This document shows, in pieces, positions 28,469-38,700 of a stretch of DNA of 64,000 nt. The DNA comes from Duganella sp. OV510 (GTDB lineage: Bacteria > Pseudomonadota > Gammaproteobacteria > Burkholderiales > Burkholderiaceae_D). The first letter of the stretch is position 1. Each line of letters opens with the position of its first letter. Where the stretch lies: NCBI RefSeq assembly GCF_900100205.1, contig NZ_FNEQ01000014.1:1-64000 (forward strand), given 5' to 3'. A model generated the notes under the pieces. The model did no database searches. It worked only from the letters and a program-made list of their open reading frames with translations, and was not told the DNA's origin. The position numbers and the translations under genes were made by a program.

Positions 28469-30327
28469 GCGCAAGCCCAACGACGCCTGGCGCTCCTGCC
28501 TCAACCGCGACTGGCGCAACCGCTGCCGTCGCTGCGTCTGCGCTGTCGCCACGCGACGCCGCGCTGGCGGTGCTGGCGAAAGCCGACAGCACCATGATGC
28601 AGCTGACGCAAGCCGTGACAGCGCTGGAAAAGGAAGAACAGCCGCGCACCGTCAAGATCGGCATCTCATCCTCCGCCACGGTCGACCTGCTGAACATCTA
28701 CCTGCGCAAGCACGGCCTGCTGAACGGCGCCAGGATCGAACTGGTGGCCGGCAATTACGACGACCCGATCGGCGACATCGACCTGTTCGCGCAGGCCGGC
28801 GTCGAGCAAATCGTGCTGTTGCCGTTCTTCGACAACCTGCTGCCATCATTTGAAGCGCAGCTGGAGAGCCTGGACCCGTCCATCATCGACGCCAAGGAAG
28901 CGGAACTGCGCCAGCGCTACCGCATGGCGTTTGACAAGGCGCGCGCCGTGCCGGCGATCTATCTCGGCACCTTCCACCGCATGGGCAGCGCCGCCGATGC
29001 CGGCGGCCAGGACGCGGTTGCACTGGTGCTGGCGCGCTTCAACGCCGCGCTGCGCGAAGAAGCCGCCGCCTACGCCAACATCCGCCTGATCGACACCGAT
29101 GACATCGTGCGCACGGTCGGCCGGCACTCGGCCTTTGACACGCGTTTCTACTTCCGCAGCAAGGCGCCGTACACCGGCGCCTACATGAACGAACTGGCGT
29201 GCCGCATCGCCGCCGCCGCGCGCGGCTTCGGCGCCCATTTCTACAAGGTGCTGGCGCTAGACTGCGACAACACGCTGTGGGGCGGCGTCATCGGCGAAGA
29301 TCTGCTGAACGGCATCAAGCTCGGACCCTACGACTACCCTGGCAATATCTTCTGGCGCATGCAGCAGGAATTCGCCGCGCTGGAACGGCAAGGCATCCTG
29401 CTGGCGCTGATCACCAAGAACAACCCGGACGATGTCGATGAAGTGCTGCACAAGCATCCGGACATGGTACTGAAGGAATCGCAACTGGTGGCCAAGAAGG
29501 TCAACTGGGAAGACAAGCCCTCCAATCTGCGCGCACTGGCGCAGGAACTCAATGTGGGCCTGGACAGCATAGTCTTCCTCGACGATTCGTCGTTTGAATG
29601 CGAAGCCGTGCGCCAGCAGCTGCCGATGGTGAAGACCGTGCAGGTGCCGGCCACGCTGTCCGACTACCCGCGCGTGGTGGCCGAGATCAAATCGCTGTTC
29701 CTGGCCGGCGGCATCGCCGCCGACAGCAAGGGCAAGACCGAACAATACCGCCAGCGCGCCGGCGCCGAGGAACTGAAGGCGCAATCCGGTTCGCAGGAAG
29801 AGTACCTGGCGTCGCTGGAACTGAAGGTGGAACTGACGCGCAACGCGCGCGCCAGCGCCGGCCGCATCAGCGAGCTGTCGCAGAAGTCCAACCAGTTCAA
29901 CCTGACCACGCGCCGCTACAGCGTGGCCGAGATCGAGCAGATGATGGACGGCGACACGCATGCGGTGTACTCGCTGGTGGTCAGCGACAAATTCGGCAAT
30001 GCCGGCCTGACCGGCGTGGCGGTGATCCGCTACGACGGCGCCACCGCCATCGCCGAGAACTTCCTGATGAGCTGCCGCGTGATCGGGCGCGGCGTCGAGA
30101 CGGGCATCTGGACCCGCATCGCCGCCGACGCCGCACAGCGCGGCTGCACCGAACTGCGCGCGGAATTCATCCCGAGCGCAAAGAATGCCCAGGTGGTGGA
30201 TTTCTACACCCGCCTCGGCATGAACGAGCAAGAACAAACCAGCGAAGGCGTGCGCAGATACGCCGTCGCCACAGCGGATTTCGCCGCGCCCCCCAATCCA
30301 TGGATAGAGATGACTTATGTTGAATGA
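28465..30327 (+). CDS. FkbH-like HAD protein with C-terminal GNAT domain
   Basis: The 620-residue protein has an Ala/Thr-rich start (1-40), an SGNH-like region with VKIGISSSATVDLL, a HAD domain (DCDNTLWGGVIGED at about 265, LALITKNN, VFLDDSSFE) and a GNAT-like end (about 450-605, KSNQFNLTTRR, SCRVIGRGVE, AKNAQVVDFY). FkbH proteins load a glyceryl unit from 1,3-bisphosphoglycerate onto an ACP. An ACP gene overlaps its 3' end by 11 bp and is the natural partner. It overlaps the fusion gene as ATGA. The extra GNAT part may transfer the unit onward. Confidence 0.88.
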   Translation: MSASPTTPGAPASTATGATAAVAASALSPRDAALAVLAKADSTMMQLTQAVTALEKEEQPRTVKIGISSSATVDLLNIYLRKHGLLNGARIELVAGNYDDPIGDIDLFAQAGVEQIVLLPFFDNLLPSFEAQLESLDPSIIDAKEAELRQRYRMAFDKARAVPAIYLGTFHRMGSAADAGGQDAVALVLARFNAALREEAAAYANIRLIDTDDIVRTVGRHSAFDTRFYFRSKAPYTGAYMNELACRIAAAARGFGAHFYKVLALDCDNTLWGGVIGEDLLNGIKLGPYDYPGNIFWRMQQEFAALERQGILLALITKNNPDDVDEVLHKHPDMVLKESQLVAKKVNWEDKPSNLRALAQELNVGLDSIVFLDDSSFECEAVRQQLPMVKTVQVPATLSDYPRVVAEIKSLFLAGGIAADSKGKTEQYRQRAGAEELKAQSGSQEEYLASLELKVELTRNARASAGRISELSQKSNQFNLTTRRYSVAEIEQMMDGDTHAVYSLVVSDKFGNAGLTGVAVIRYDGATAIAENFLMSCRVIGRGVETGIWTRIAADAAQRGCTELRAEFIPSAKNAQVVDFYTRLGMNEQEQTSEGVRRYAVATADFAAPPNPWIEMTYVE

Positions 30328-30550
30328 AGACGCACTGAAACAAGTAATGGCCACCATGCTGAACGTGGATGCTGCCACGATCAATGAAGACTCCAGCATG
30401 GACAACGTGCCAAGCTGGGACTCGCTGCGCCATATGAACCTGGTGCTGGCGCTGGAAGAAGAATTCAAGGTGACCATTCCCGACGAAGACGCCGGCAATA
30501 TCACCTCCTACAAACTGATCAAGCTGGTGTTGAACGACCTGGGAGTGTGA
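30317..30550 (+). CDS. Acyl carrier protein
   Basis: The 77-residue acidic protein has the phosphopantetheine site Ser about 35 in WDSLRHMNL and usual ACP length. It overlaps the FkbH-like gene and lies three bases before the ligase gene. It is the probable acceptor of FkbH or of the AMP ligase. This is the second ACP of the operon, so two carrier-bound chains may be handled. Confidence 0.92.
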   Translation: MLNEDALKQVMATMLNVDAATINEDSSMDNVPSWDSLRHMNLVLALEEEFKVTIPDEDAGNITSYKLIKLVLNDLGV

Positions 30551-30552
30551 CC

Positions 30553-31893
30553 ATGGAATGGCTGATCGAACGATTCCAGACCGCGCCGGAGCGCATCGCC
30601 TTCATCCACGAAGGCCGTGAAGTCAGCTATGGCGGCGTAGTCGCCTCGATAGATGATTTTTACCAGCGCGTGCAGTCCGCCGGCATTCAGCGCGGCGACA
30701 CCGTGGTGGTGCTGGGCGACTACTCGCCGGAAGTGTTCTGCATGATCATGGCGCTGGGCTGCAACGGCAGCATCGTGATTCCGCTGACGCGCACCTCGGT
30801 GGTGGAAGAGTCGGTGGCGCTGTCGGTCTCCGGCTGCGAATGGTATGTGGAGTTCGACGCGGCAGGCCGCGACGCCGCGATTACCCATCGTGGCCTGAAG
30901 AGCGACAACGCGCTGCTGAATGAATTCCGCCATCGCGGCACCCCGGGCATGGTGCTGTTCTCGTCCGGCTCGACCGGCAAGCCGAAAGGCATCCTGCACG
31001 ACTTCAACCAGGTCGCGGAGAAATTCCGCAAGCAGCGCACGCCGGTAGTGGCGATCCCGTTCCTGATGATCGACCACTTCGGCGGCATCAACACCATTCT
31101 AGCGATCACGTCGAGCCTGGGCACGGTAGTGACAGTGGCGGACCGCTCCGTGGCCAACATCTGCGCAGCGATCGAGAAGTACAAGGTGGAGCTGCTGCCT
31201 GCCACGCCATCGTTCCTGACGCTGATGATGGCGTCTCACCTGCAAAACAAGTACGACCTGTCGTCGCTGAAGCGCATCACCTACGGAACCGAAGTCATGC
31301 CGCAATCGACGCTGGACCGCGTGCGCGCGCAGTTCCCTGGCGTCGATCTGCTGCAAACTTACGGCCTGTCGGAAGTGGGCGTGCTGCGCTCGCAGTCGCG
31401 TGAAGACGGTTCGCTGTGGGTGCGTGTGGGCGGCGAAGGCTTCCAGACCAAGGTTGTGGATGGCGTGCTGTGGATCAAATCGCAGTACGCGATGATCGGC
31501 TACCTGAACGCGCCGTCGGAGTTTGACGCTGATGGCTGGTTCAACACGCAGGATCAGGTGGAAGTGGATGGCGATTACTTCCGCATCCTCGGCCGGGTGA
31601 CGGACCTGATCAACGTCGCCGGCCAGAAGGTCTACCCGTCGGAAGTTGAAAGTGTGATCCTGGAGATGGACAACGTGCAGGACGTGGCGGTGTATGGCGA
31701 GAAGCACGCGCTGCTCGGCAACATCGTGGTGGCGAAGATTGTGGTGGACCAGCCGGAGACGGCGGAAAGCCTGAAGAAGCGCATCCGCCACGAATGCCTG
31801 GCGCACCTGGCGCCGTTCAAGGTGCCCGCCAAGGTGGTGCTGACCGAAGGCCCGCTGCACAGCGCGCGCCAGAAGAAAATCCGCCGCGAGTAA
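30553..31893 (+). CDS. AMP-dependent acyl ligase (ANL family)
   Basis: The protein has about 446 residues, short for the family. Its core motifs are SSGSTGKPKG (about 137), YGTEV, QTYGLSEVG, DGWFNTQD and the C-terminal hinge GRVTDLINVAGQKV, with a Lys-containing tail (ARQKKIRRE). It would adenylate a carboxylate and load it on the neighbouring ACP. The ATG at 30553 has GGGAG seven bases upstream and is preferred over a GTG at 30547 that almost touches that site. Its stop codon abuts the stop of the convergent GNAT gene. Confidence 0.87.
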   Translation: MEWLIERFQTAPERIAFIHEGREVSYGGVVASIDDFYQRVQSAGIQRGDTVVVLGDYSPEVFCMIMALGCNGSIVIPLTRTSVVEESVALSVSGCEWYVEFDAAGRDAAITHRGLKSDNALLNEFRHRGTPGMVLFSSGSTGKPKGILHDFNQVAEKFRKQRTPVVAIPFLMIDHFGGINTILAITSSLGTVVTVADRSVANICAAIEKYKVELLPATPSFLTLMMASHLQNKYDLSSLKRITYGTEVMPQSTLDRVRAQFPGVDLLQTYGLSEVGVLRSQSREDGSLWVRVGGEGFQTKVVDGVLWIKSQYAMIGYLNAPSEFDADGWFNTQDQVEVDGDYFRILGRVTDLINVAGQKVYPSEVESVILEMDNVQDVAVYGEKHALLGNIVVAKIVVDQPETAESLKKRIRHECLAHLAPFKVPAKVVLTEGPLHSARQKKIRRE

Positions 31894-32439
31894 TCAGAAG
31901 ACGACGGCGGCGCCGTCGGGCAGGTATTTGCGATATTGCTGCAGCGCCGCCTGGATGGCGGCGTTGCTCATTTCGTAGAGGTTGTCGTCGCCGGTTTCGC
32001 CGACCTGCACGGCGCCGAAGCGCTCGTGGAACTGAATCACCGACGCATTCCCCTTGCGCACGTCGAAGTGCGCGCGCTGGAAGCCGACTTGCAGCGCGAA
32101 GTCATACACCATCAGCGCCGATTCGACGCCGAAGCCGCTCGGCGCGCCATCGCTCTTGATCCATGATCCCCAGCAGAAGGAATCGCCACGCTGGTCGTAC
32201 AGCCGCACGGTGCCCACCGGCGTGCCGTTCGGCTTGCAGATGATGAAGTAGACCTGCGTGTCGTCGGACGCGTAGCGCGTCAGCCAGTCGCGCTGCTGCT
32301 GCACGTCCGGCGTGGTGGCGGACAGGAACTCACCCTTCTTCTGATCCGTGCGCAAGGCGAGGATGAATTCCGCATCCGCCACGGTGGCGTCGCGGAACAG
32401 CAACTGCCGTCCGCGTACTGAACGCGGCTTGCGGAACAT
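31894..32439 (-). CDS. GNAT-family N-acetyl/acyltransferase
   Basis: The 181-residue GNAT protein (LLFRDATVADAEFILALR; GVESALMVYDFAL; RKGNASVIQFHERFGA) resembles RimL-type enzymes acting on amino sugars. It is the last gene of the minus-strand operon, directly after the aminotransferase. The likely job is acylation of the new 3-amino group, as FdtC does with acetyl-CoA. Whether the donor is acetyl-CoA or one of the two ACPs is open. Confidence 0.82.
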   Translation of the reverse strand: MFRKPRSVRGRQLLFRDATVADAEFILALRTDQKKGEFLSATTPDVQQQRDWLTRYASDDTQVYFIICKPNGTPVGTVRLYDQRGDSFCWGSWIKSDGAPSGFGVESALMVYDFALQVGFQRAHFDVRKGNASVIQFHERFGAVQVGETGDDNLYEMSNAAIQAALQQYRKYLPDGAAVVF

Positions 32440-32442
32440 CGC

Positions 32443-33555
32443 TCAGCCCAGCTCCGCCAGCGCGGACTTGACGCCAGCCACCACTTCGGCGGCATCGTCC
32501 AGCGTCATGGTCGGCGATACCGGCAGGCTCAGTACCTCGCGGTGGATCGCTTCGGCGATCGGGAAGTCGCCTTCCTTGTAGCCCATGTCCGCATATGCCG
32601 GTTGCAAATGCGGCGGCACCGGGTAGTGGACGATGGTGCCGATCTGCTTTTCCGCCAGCTTCTTGGCCAGGCGGTCGCGCTGCGCGTGACGCACCACGTA
32701 CAAGTGCCATACCGGCTCGGCCCACGATGGAATCTCCGGCAGCGTCAGGCCGTCGATGCCGGCCAGGTGCTGCTGGTAATAGGCGGCGACCGCGCGGCGC
32801 TGCTGGTTGCCCGCGTCCAGCGCCGGCAGCTTGACCGCCAGCAGGGCTGCCTGCAATTCGTCCAGGCGCGAGTTGTAGCCGGGGACGTCGTTGTAATACT
32901 TGATCTTGGAGCCGTAGTTGCGATAGGTGCGGATGCGTTCCGCCAGCGCGTCGTCGCTGGTGGTGACGGCGCCGCCGTCGCCCAGCGCGCCCAGGTTCTT
33001 GCCAGGGTAGAAGCTGAAGGCTGCCGCGTCGCCCAACTGGCCGGCGACGCCGCCGTGGTAGCGCGCGCCGTGTGCCTGGGCCGCGTCTTCGATCAGCTTC
33101 AGGCCATGGCGCTTGGCGATGTCTTTCAGCGGCTGCATGTCGGCCGGCTGGCCGTACAGGTGGACCGCGATGATGGCCTTGGTGTTGGCGGTGATGGCCG
33201 CTTCAACCAGCGAAGGATCGATGTTGTAGGTGCCTGCCACCGGCTCCACCGGCACCGGCCTGGCGCCGCAATGGCTGACCGCCAGCCAGGTGGCGATGAA
33301 AGTGTTGGATGGCACGATGACTTCGTCGCCGGGACCGATGCCGTAGCCCTTCAGGATCAGGAAGATCGCATCCAGGCCGTTGGCCACGCCGATGCCGTGC
33401 GCGCTGCCGCAGTATTCGGCGAAGCTGGCTTCAAAAGCGGCGGTTTCCGAGCCGAGGATGTACCAGCCGGAATTGAGCACGCGCTTGAACGCGGCTTCCA
33501 GCTCGGCGCCCTGCGCCAGGTTGATTGCTTTCAGGTCGAGGAAGGGAACGCTCAT
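32443..33555 (-). CDS. DegT/DnrJ/EryC1/StrS sugar aminotransferase (FdtB-like)
   Basis: The 370-residue PLP enzyme has Schiff-base Lys186 in FYPGKNLGALGDGG and PSNTFIATWLAV. It would convert a dTDP-3-keto-6-deoxyhexose into the 3-amino-3,6-dideoxy sugar. The isomerase gene that makes a 3-keto substrate lies just upstream, which favours the FdtB/QdtB activity over the 4-amino (VioA-type) one. The GNAT gene follows three bases later. Confidence 0.9.
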   Translation of the reverse strand: MSVPFLDLKAINLAQGAELEAAFKRVLNSGWYILGSETAAFEASFAEYCGSAHGIGVANGLDAIFLILKGYGIGPGDEVIVPSNTFIATWLAVSHCGARPVPVEPVAGTYNIDPSLVEAAITANTKAIIAVHLYGQPADMQPLKDIAKRHGLKLIEDAAQAHGARYHGGVAGQLGDAAAFSFYPGKNLGALGDGGAVTTSDDALAERIRTYRNYGSKIKYYNDVPGYNSRLDELQAALLAVKLPALDAGNQQRRAVAAYYQQHLAGIDGLTLPEIPSWAEPVWHLYVVRHAQRDRLAKKLAEKQIGTIVHYPVPPHLQPAYADMGYKEGDFPIAEAIHREVLSLPVSPTMTLDDAAEVVAGVKSALAELG

Positions 33556-33562
33556 GTCATGC

Positions 33563-33979
33563 TCACTTGGTTTTGTGATGATGTGCCGCAGCGACGAATT
33601 CGTCGTAGTCGTGGTAGTAGTCTTTTTGATCGTACAGTGTCGAGGCCAGCACCAGGCATACGCCGCCGGACGAGAAGTTCTCGACCTCGCGCCACATCAT
33701 GCCCGGCACGTACAGGCCGTAGTACGAACGGTTCAGGTGGATTTTCTTGCGCTCGTAGCCGTCGTCGACGATGACGTCGAAGCTGCCCGACATGGCGATG
33801 AACAGCTGTTGCAGCTCGATGTGGCCATGGCCGGCGCGCGAGGAGCCGCCCGGCACGTCGTACAGGTAGTAGACACGCTTGATGTCAAACGGCACATGGA
33901 TGCCGCCCTCGATCACCGACAGGTTGCCGCGCGGGTCGTGGTGCTTGGGCAGGTCGATAATTCGGCATTGGTCCATCAT
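33563..33979 (-). CDS. dTDP-4-keto-6-deoxyhexose 3,4-ketoisomerase-like cupin (FdtA/WxcM type)
   Basis: The 138-residue cupin has the family pattern DPRGNLSVIE (15-24), an H-x-H pair in AGHGHIELQQLF (H51, H53) and MSGSFDVIVDDG. FdtA and QdtA shift the keto group of dTDP-4-keto-6-deoxyglucose from C4 to C3. The start is the ATG at 33979, with GGAG eight bases upstream; the open frame reaches 34369 inside the GT2 gene. The dTDP-glucose enzymes RmlA/RmlB must be encoded elsewhere. Confidence 0.87.
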   Translation of the reverse strand: MMDQCRIIDLPKHHDPRGNLSVIEGGIHVPFDIKRVYYLYDVPGGSSRAGHGHIELQQLFIAMSGSFDVIVDDGYERKKIHLNRSYYGLYVPGMMWREVENFSSGGVCLVLASTLYDQKDYYHDYDEFVAAAHHHKTK

Positions 33980-33993
33980 GGTCGTTTCTCCGT

Positions 33994-34869
33994 TCAGCCC
34001 AGGGCTGCAATATGGTCGTGGTAGCGCTGCTGCGAGGTGGCCACCATCGGGAACACGCCGCTCAGGCGGGCGGCGACGCCGTCGACGGTGTCGCGCAGCG
34101 CCACCAGTTCTTCGTTCGAGATCACGCCGGCCAGCTGCGATTCCACCGCCAGATCGATGTAGTCGGAAAAGCAGTAGCCGAAGTTGGGATTGACGCTCGG
34201 GTTGGAGTTCGACTCCAGCCGCTGGTCGTGGCGGAAGTAGGACAGCTCCTCGTCGATGTAGAACACGGTGCCGTCCTGCGCCAGGTTGAAGTAGGCGGCG
34301 ACGTCGGCCAGGCCGAAGGTGCAGTCCCAGGCGCCGTAGTGGAACAGGCCCTTGGTGCCGATCTCCCACAGGCGGTCGCGGCGGAACATGATGGAGCTGA
34401 ATTCGCCGATGACGTTGCGCATGCCGATCACCATCGAGCGCTGCATGTCGCGCCCGGACATGCTGCCGCTGACTTCATACGGGCGGCGCGTTTCGGTGCG
34501 CTCGTTGTCGACGTTGATGACCTGCGAGGCGGAGAACACCAGCTGCACGCCCGGATCCATATTCATGGTGGCGACCATGCGCTCGACGCAGAACGGGTGC
34601 AGGATGTCGTCATCGAACAAGGGCTTGATCAAATCGCCTTTGCCGGAGAAGAAGGAGCCCAGCACATTCTTGTCGCGGATGGCGGTGTTGCGCTGGTAGA
34701 TCACCTGCGGGTATTTGGCGCAGATATCGCGGATCGCCTCGGTCGGGCAGTTATCGCTGACCAGGATCTCGATGCGCGGATAGGTTTGGCCGATGGCCGA
34801 GCGCAGACACTGCTCGAAATGCGCCGCCTTGTACGAGGGGATGACGATGCTGACTAATGGCAAACTCAT
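33994..34869 (-). CDS. Family 2 glycosyltransferase (paralogue A)
   Basis: The 291-residue GT-A protein begins LPLVSIVIPSYKAAHFE, with EILVSDNCPTE, a metal motif FDDDI and the acceptor-side WDCTFGLAD. It is soluble. It is clearly homologous over the whole length to the next gene upstream (34885-35775), with long identical stretches such as SAIGQTYPRIEILVSDN cut here. The two probably arose by tandem duplication and add different residues of the same glycan. Confidence 0.88.
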   Translation of the reverse strand: MSLPLVSIVIPSYKAAHFEQCLRSAIGQTYPRIEILVSDNCPTEAIRDICAKYPQVIYQRNTAIRDKNVLGSFFSGKGDLIKPLFDDDILHPFCVERMVATMNMDPGVQLVFSASQVINVDNERTETRRPYEVSGSMSGRDMQRSMVIGMRNVIGEFSSIMFRRDRLWEIGTKGLFHYGAWDCTFGLADVAAYFNLAQDGTVFYIDEELSYFRHDQRLESNSNPSVNPNFGYCFSDYIDLAVESQLAGVISNEELVALRDTVDGVAARLSGVFPMVATSQQRYHDHIAALG

Positions 34870-34884
34870 GTGTTCTCTTGCTCC

Positions 34885-35775
34885 TCAAATTGACGCGGCC
34901 GCGCCGATGCGCGCGAGATAGTCCCGGTAGCGCTGCTGTGACACATTAATCAGCGGGAAAACCTCGTTCAGTTCCGCCGGTATGCCTTCCACCCGCGCAC
35001 ACAGCGACAGCACTTCCTCGCCAGTGACCACGCCGGCGTCATACGATTCCAGCAGCAGGTCGATCGAGTCGGACAGGCAGCGGATGACGTCGGGATTATG
35101 GCGGTAGTTGGAATAGGACTCGTGGCGCTTGTCCTTGCGGAAGTAGGACAGCTCTTCGTCGATATAAAACACATTGTCGTTGCCGGCCAGGTTGATGTAG
35201 GCGGCAACGTCGGCCAGGCCGAAGGTGCAGTCCTGCTGCCCGTAGTGGAACAGGCGCAGCGGGCCGATCTCCCACAGCCGTTCGCGGCGGAACATGATGG
35301 TGCTGAATTCGCCGACGATATTGCGTTCGCCCAGCAGCAGGCTGCGGTGCAGGTCGCGGCCCGACATGCTGCCGTTGACCTCATACGGGCGGCGCGGCGC
35401 GACCCGTTCGTTGTCGATGTTGATCACCTGCGAAGCCGAGAACACCAGCTGCACGCTGGCTTCCTGGTTCATCGTCGCCACCATGCGCTCGACGCAGAAC
35501 GGATGCAGCAGGTCGTCGTCGAACAGAGGCTTGATCAATTCGCCCTTGCCGGAGAAGAAGGCGCCCAGCACGTTCTTGTCGCGCAGCGCGGTGTTGCGCT
35601 GGTAGGTCACTTGCGGATATCTGGCGCAGATGTCGCGGATCTCCTCGGTCGGGCAGTTGTCGCTGACCAGGATCTCGATGCGCGGATAGGTCTGGCCGAT
35701 GGCCGTCTTCAGGGTCTGTTCGAAGTGTCCCGGCTTGTACGACGGGATGACGATGCTGACGAGTGGCAGTGGCAT
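34885..35775 (-). CDS. Family 2 glycosyltransferase (paralogue B)
   Basis: The 296-residue GT-A protein has the same plan as the downstream paralogue: VSIVIPSYKPGHFE, EILVSDNCPTEE, FDDDL, DCTFGLADVAAY and SYFRKDKRHES. The spacing to both neighbours is about 15 bp, so it is in the same transcript. Divergence is concentrated in the C-terminal third, which usually sets acceptor choice. Confidence 0.88.
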   Translation of the reverse strand: MPLPLVSIVIPSYKPGHFEQTLKTAIGQTYPRIEILVSDNCPTEEIRDICARYPQVTYQRNTALRDKNVLGAFFSGKGELIKPLFDDDLLHPFCVERMVATMNQEASVQLVFSASQVINIDNERVAPRRPYEVNGSMSGRDLHRSLLLGERNIVGEFSTIMFRRERLWEIGPLRLFHYGQQDCTFGLADVAAYINLAGNDNVFYIDEELSYFRKDKRHESYSNYRHNPDVIRCLSDSIDLLLESYDAGVVTGEEVLSLCARVEGIPAELNEVFPLINVSQQRYRDYLARIGAAASI

Positions 35776-35790
35776 GCGCTGTGCTCTCCG

Positions 35791-38700
35791 TTATGCCGCA
35801 ACTGCGGTCACGATGTATTGCCATGGCAGGGCGTCTTCCACCGCCACCACCGGATCGAGGCCGCTGGCGCCGGCCATCAGGCGGATCGCCGGCAGGTATT
35901 TCTCGCGCGCTGGTTCGTCGATGATGCGCGCGCTGCCGCCGCTGATCTGGAAGCCGGCCTGCTGGAACATCTCCAGCATGGCGCCGCGCGTGAAGATGCG
36001 CTTGCGCTGCTTCTCCAGTCCCTGACTGCCGTAGCGGATGTCGCCGGCGTTCAGGCGCGCCTGGATGCTCCAGTGCTGGAAGTTGCGGATGGTGGCGACG
36101 ATCTTGCCGCCCGGCGCGATGTTGGTGCGGATCTTCTGCAGCACGTTCCACGGATCGTTCATGTGCTCCAGCGATTCGTCCAGCACCCAGGTGTCGGCGT
36201 TGCGCACGTGGTCCCAGAATTCCGGGCCGGCGTGTTCGATGTCGTCGTTGAAGACGAAATCGCAATGCGGGCGCGCGGCCTGCGCCGGCGCCGGATCGGC
36301 CTCGATGCCGGTGTAGTTGCAGATGGCGTTGCGCTGCTTGTAGGCCTTGGCGAAGGTGCCGTCTCGCACGCCCACTTCGACGATCTTGCGCGCATCCAGC
36401 GGCATGAAGTGCAGCAGGTCGGCATTGACGGTGGTGGTGCTGCTTGGCAGGTCGTAGTGGTAGCCGCCGGTGCGGATCACCGTGCCCTGCCAGTCATGCT
36501 TGATGAAGTGGCGCTTCGGCTCCTTGGCGAAATCGTCGTGCACCCACGGCACCAGGCCGATCAGGTCGTGCGCGCCGGCGGCGTGGATCGCCAGCATGGT
36601 CGGGATCAGCGGCGCGCCGTGCTTGATCGGCAGCGGCCACTGGCGCACCACCTCGATATTGGTCAGCATGCAGGCCGGGTGCAGATAGCGCACGGCGCCA
36701 TCCTGCGGACGGTCGTAACCCTGCTCGTTGACCAGCTGGGTATTGCCAACGCCGTACATGCCGGGACGCAGGTGTTCATGCAGCGATTCGAGGAAGCCGG
36801 CCTTGAGGATCTCGACATCGGAATCGAGGAACAGCACCTCGCCCGACAGGCCGAGGTGATTGATCGCCCACGCCAGGCCCGGGCCGTGGTGGATGTTGTA
36901 GCCGAACGGGATGAATTCGACATTGTCATGGCTGTCGGTGATGGCGCGGATCTGCTCGGCCACGTCCGGATTGGAACCATCGATCACGTACACGCGGTTG
37001 CTGTAGAACTGGCGCAGCGTGCGCAGCAGCGCCTCGATCAGATCGGGCGCGTTGTAGGACACGGTGATGATCGGAATCTGGTCGATGCGCGCCGGTTCGG
37101 CCGGCTGCGACGGTTCCTGCGGACGCACCGCGTGTTCCGGCGCGGCCAGGCGCGGCGCGGCCGGCTTGGCCACCTTCTGCAGCGCGGCTTCCATATTGCG
37201 CACGAAGCGCGGGCTGTCGAACAGCGCGCAGGTCAGGCGGTTGGCCATCAGCTGGCGCTTCATCGAAGCGATGCGCGCCGGGTTGTTGGCCAGTTCCACC
37301 GCCTTCTCTTCGTAGTCTTCGAAGCTGTGCGTAATCAGCTGCGGCAGGTCGACCGCGCGCAGCAGGCTGCCGGCCATGCGCGACGAGAAGGTCTGGCCGG
37401 CGCAGGTCAGCAGCGGCAGGCCGGCCCACAGCGCATCGCTGGCGGTGGTGCCGGCGTTGAACGGGAAGGTATCGAGGAACAGGTCGGCCAGCTGGTAGCG
37501 CGCCAGGTACTCGGCCGGCACGGCGCGGCTGTTGAAGATGATGCGGTTGCGGTCGATGCCGGCCTGCTCGGCGTGGCGGAACAGGTTCTCGCGCACTTCC
37601 GGATAATCGGCCACCAGCCACAGCACCGAATTCGGCACGCGGCGCAGGATGTTCATCCACACGCTGAACAGGTCAGGCGTGAACTTGAAGTTGTTGTTGA
37701 ACGAGCAGAAGACGAAGGCGTCGTCCGGCAGGTTGACCGAGGCGCGGGTCGGCGTCGGCGCGATGGCGCGCTGGCGGTCGTTGATCTGGAAGCAGTCCTG
37801 CAGGTGCAGCGGTTTCTCGGTGAAGAACGGCTCCATCTCGGGCGTGATCAGGAACTCGTCGGAGATCACGTAATCGATGCCGGGCAGCGCGGTGCTGCCG
37901 GGGAAGCCGAGGTAGGTCAGCTGCACCGGCGCCGGGCGGTAGGCGATGATCTGCGGACGGGCGCCCAGTGTCAGGCCGTGCAGGTCGACCAGGATATCGA
38001 TCTCGTGGGCGCGGATGGTGCGGGCGGCCTGCTCGTCGGTCATCTTGTCGATGCGGATGTAATGGTCCATAGCCTTGACCACGCGCGCGCGGATCGGCGA
38101 ACCGTCCTCGCGGCTCCAGCTGAAGGCATAGACCTCGAACTTGCTGCGGTCGTGCAGCTCATACAGCTCGGCGGTCAGGATCGACACCGCGTGCGAGCAG
38201 AAGTCCGACGACAGGTAGCCGATGCGCAGGCGCTGGTGGCCGTAGCCGTGCTGGCCGGTCAGCGGCGCCACGGCGGCATTGATCTTCTCGTTGACGAAGC
38301 GCTTGGCGGCGGCCAGCTGCTGGGCCGGATCGGCGGACGCGCTGAGCATGGCCAGCGCCGAGGTGCCTTCCATCATGGTGGCAAGCGAAATATTTTCCAG
38401 GCCGGCGTAGACCGGCCATTCGCACTGCTTCTGGCGCAGGTGGACCCAGTGGGTCATCACGTTTGCCTGTTGTGGATCGACGCCGAGGCTGGTGGCCAGC
38501 ATGGCTTCCGCTTCCGGGTAGCGCTTCTGGATCTCCAGCAGGCGGCCGAGGTTGTTCAGCGTCTGCACGTACAGCGTCTGGTTGGCCTTGACGTCCGGCT
38601 CGATCGGATCATTGATGATGGACTTCCACATCGCCAGCGCGTCATCCGGGCGGCCGGTGCGTTCCAGCAGCGTGCCGAGATTGAGGCGGGCCTCGATGAA

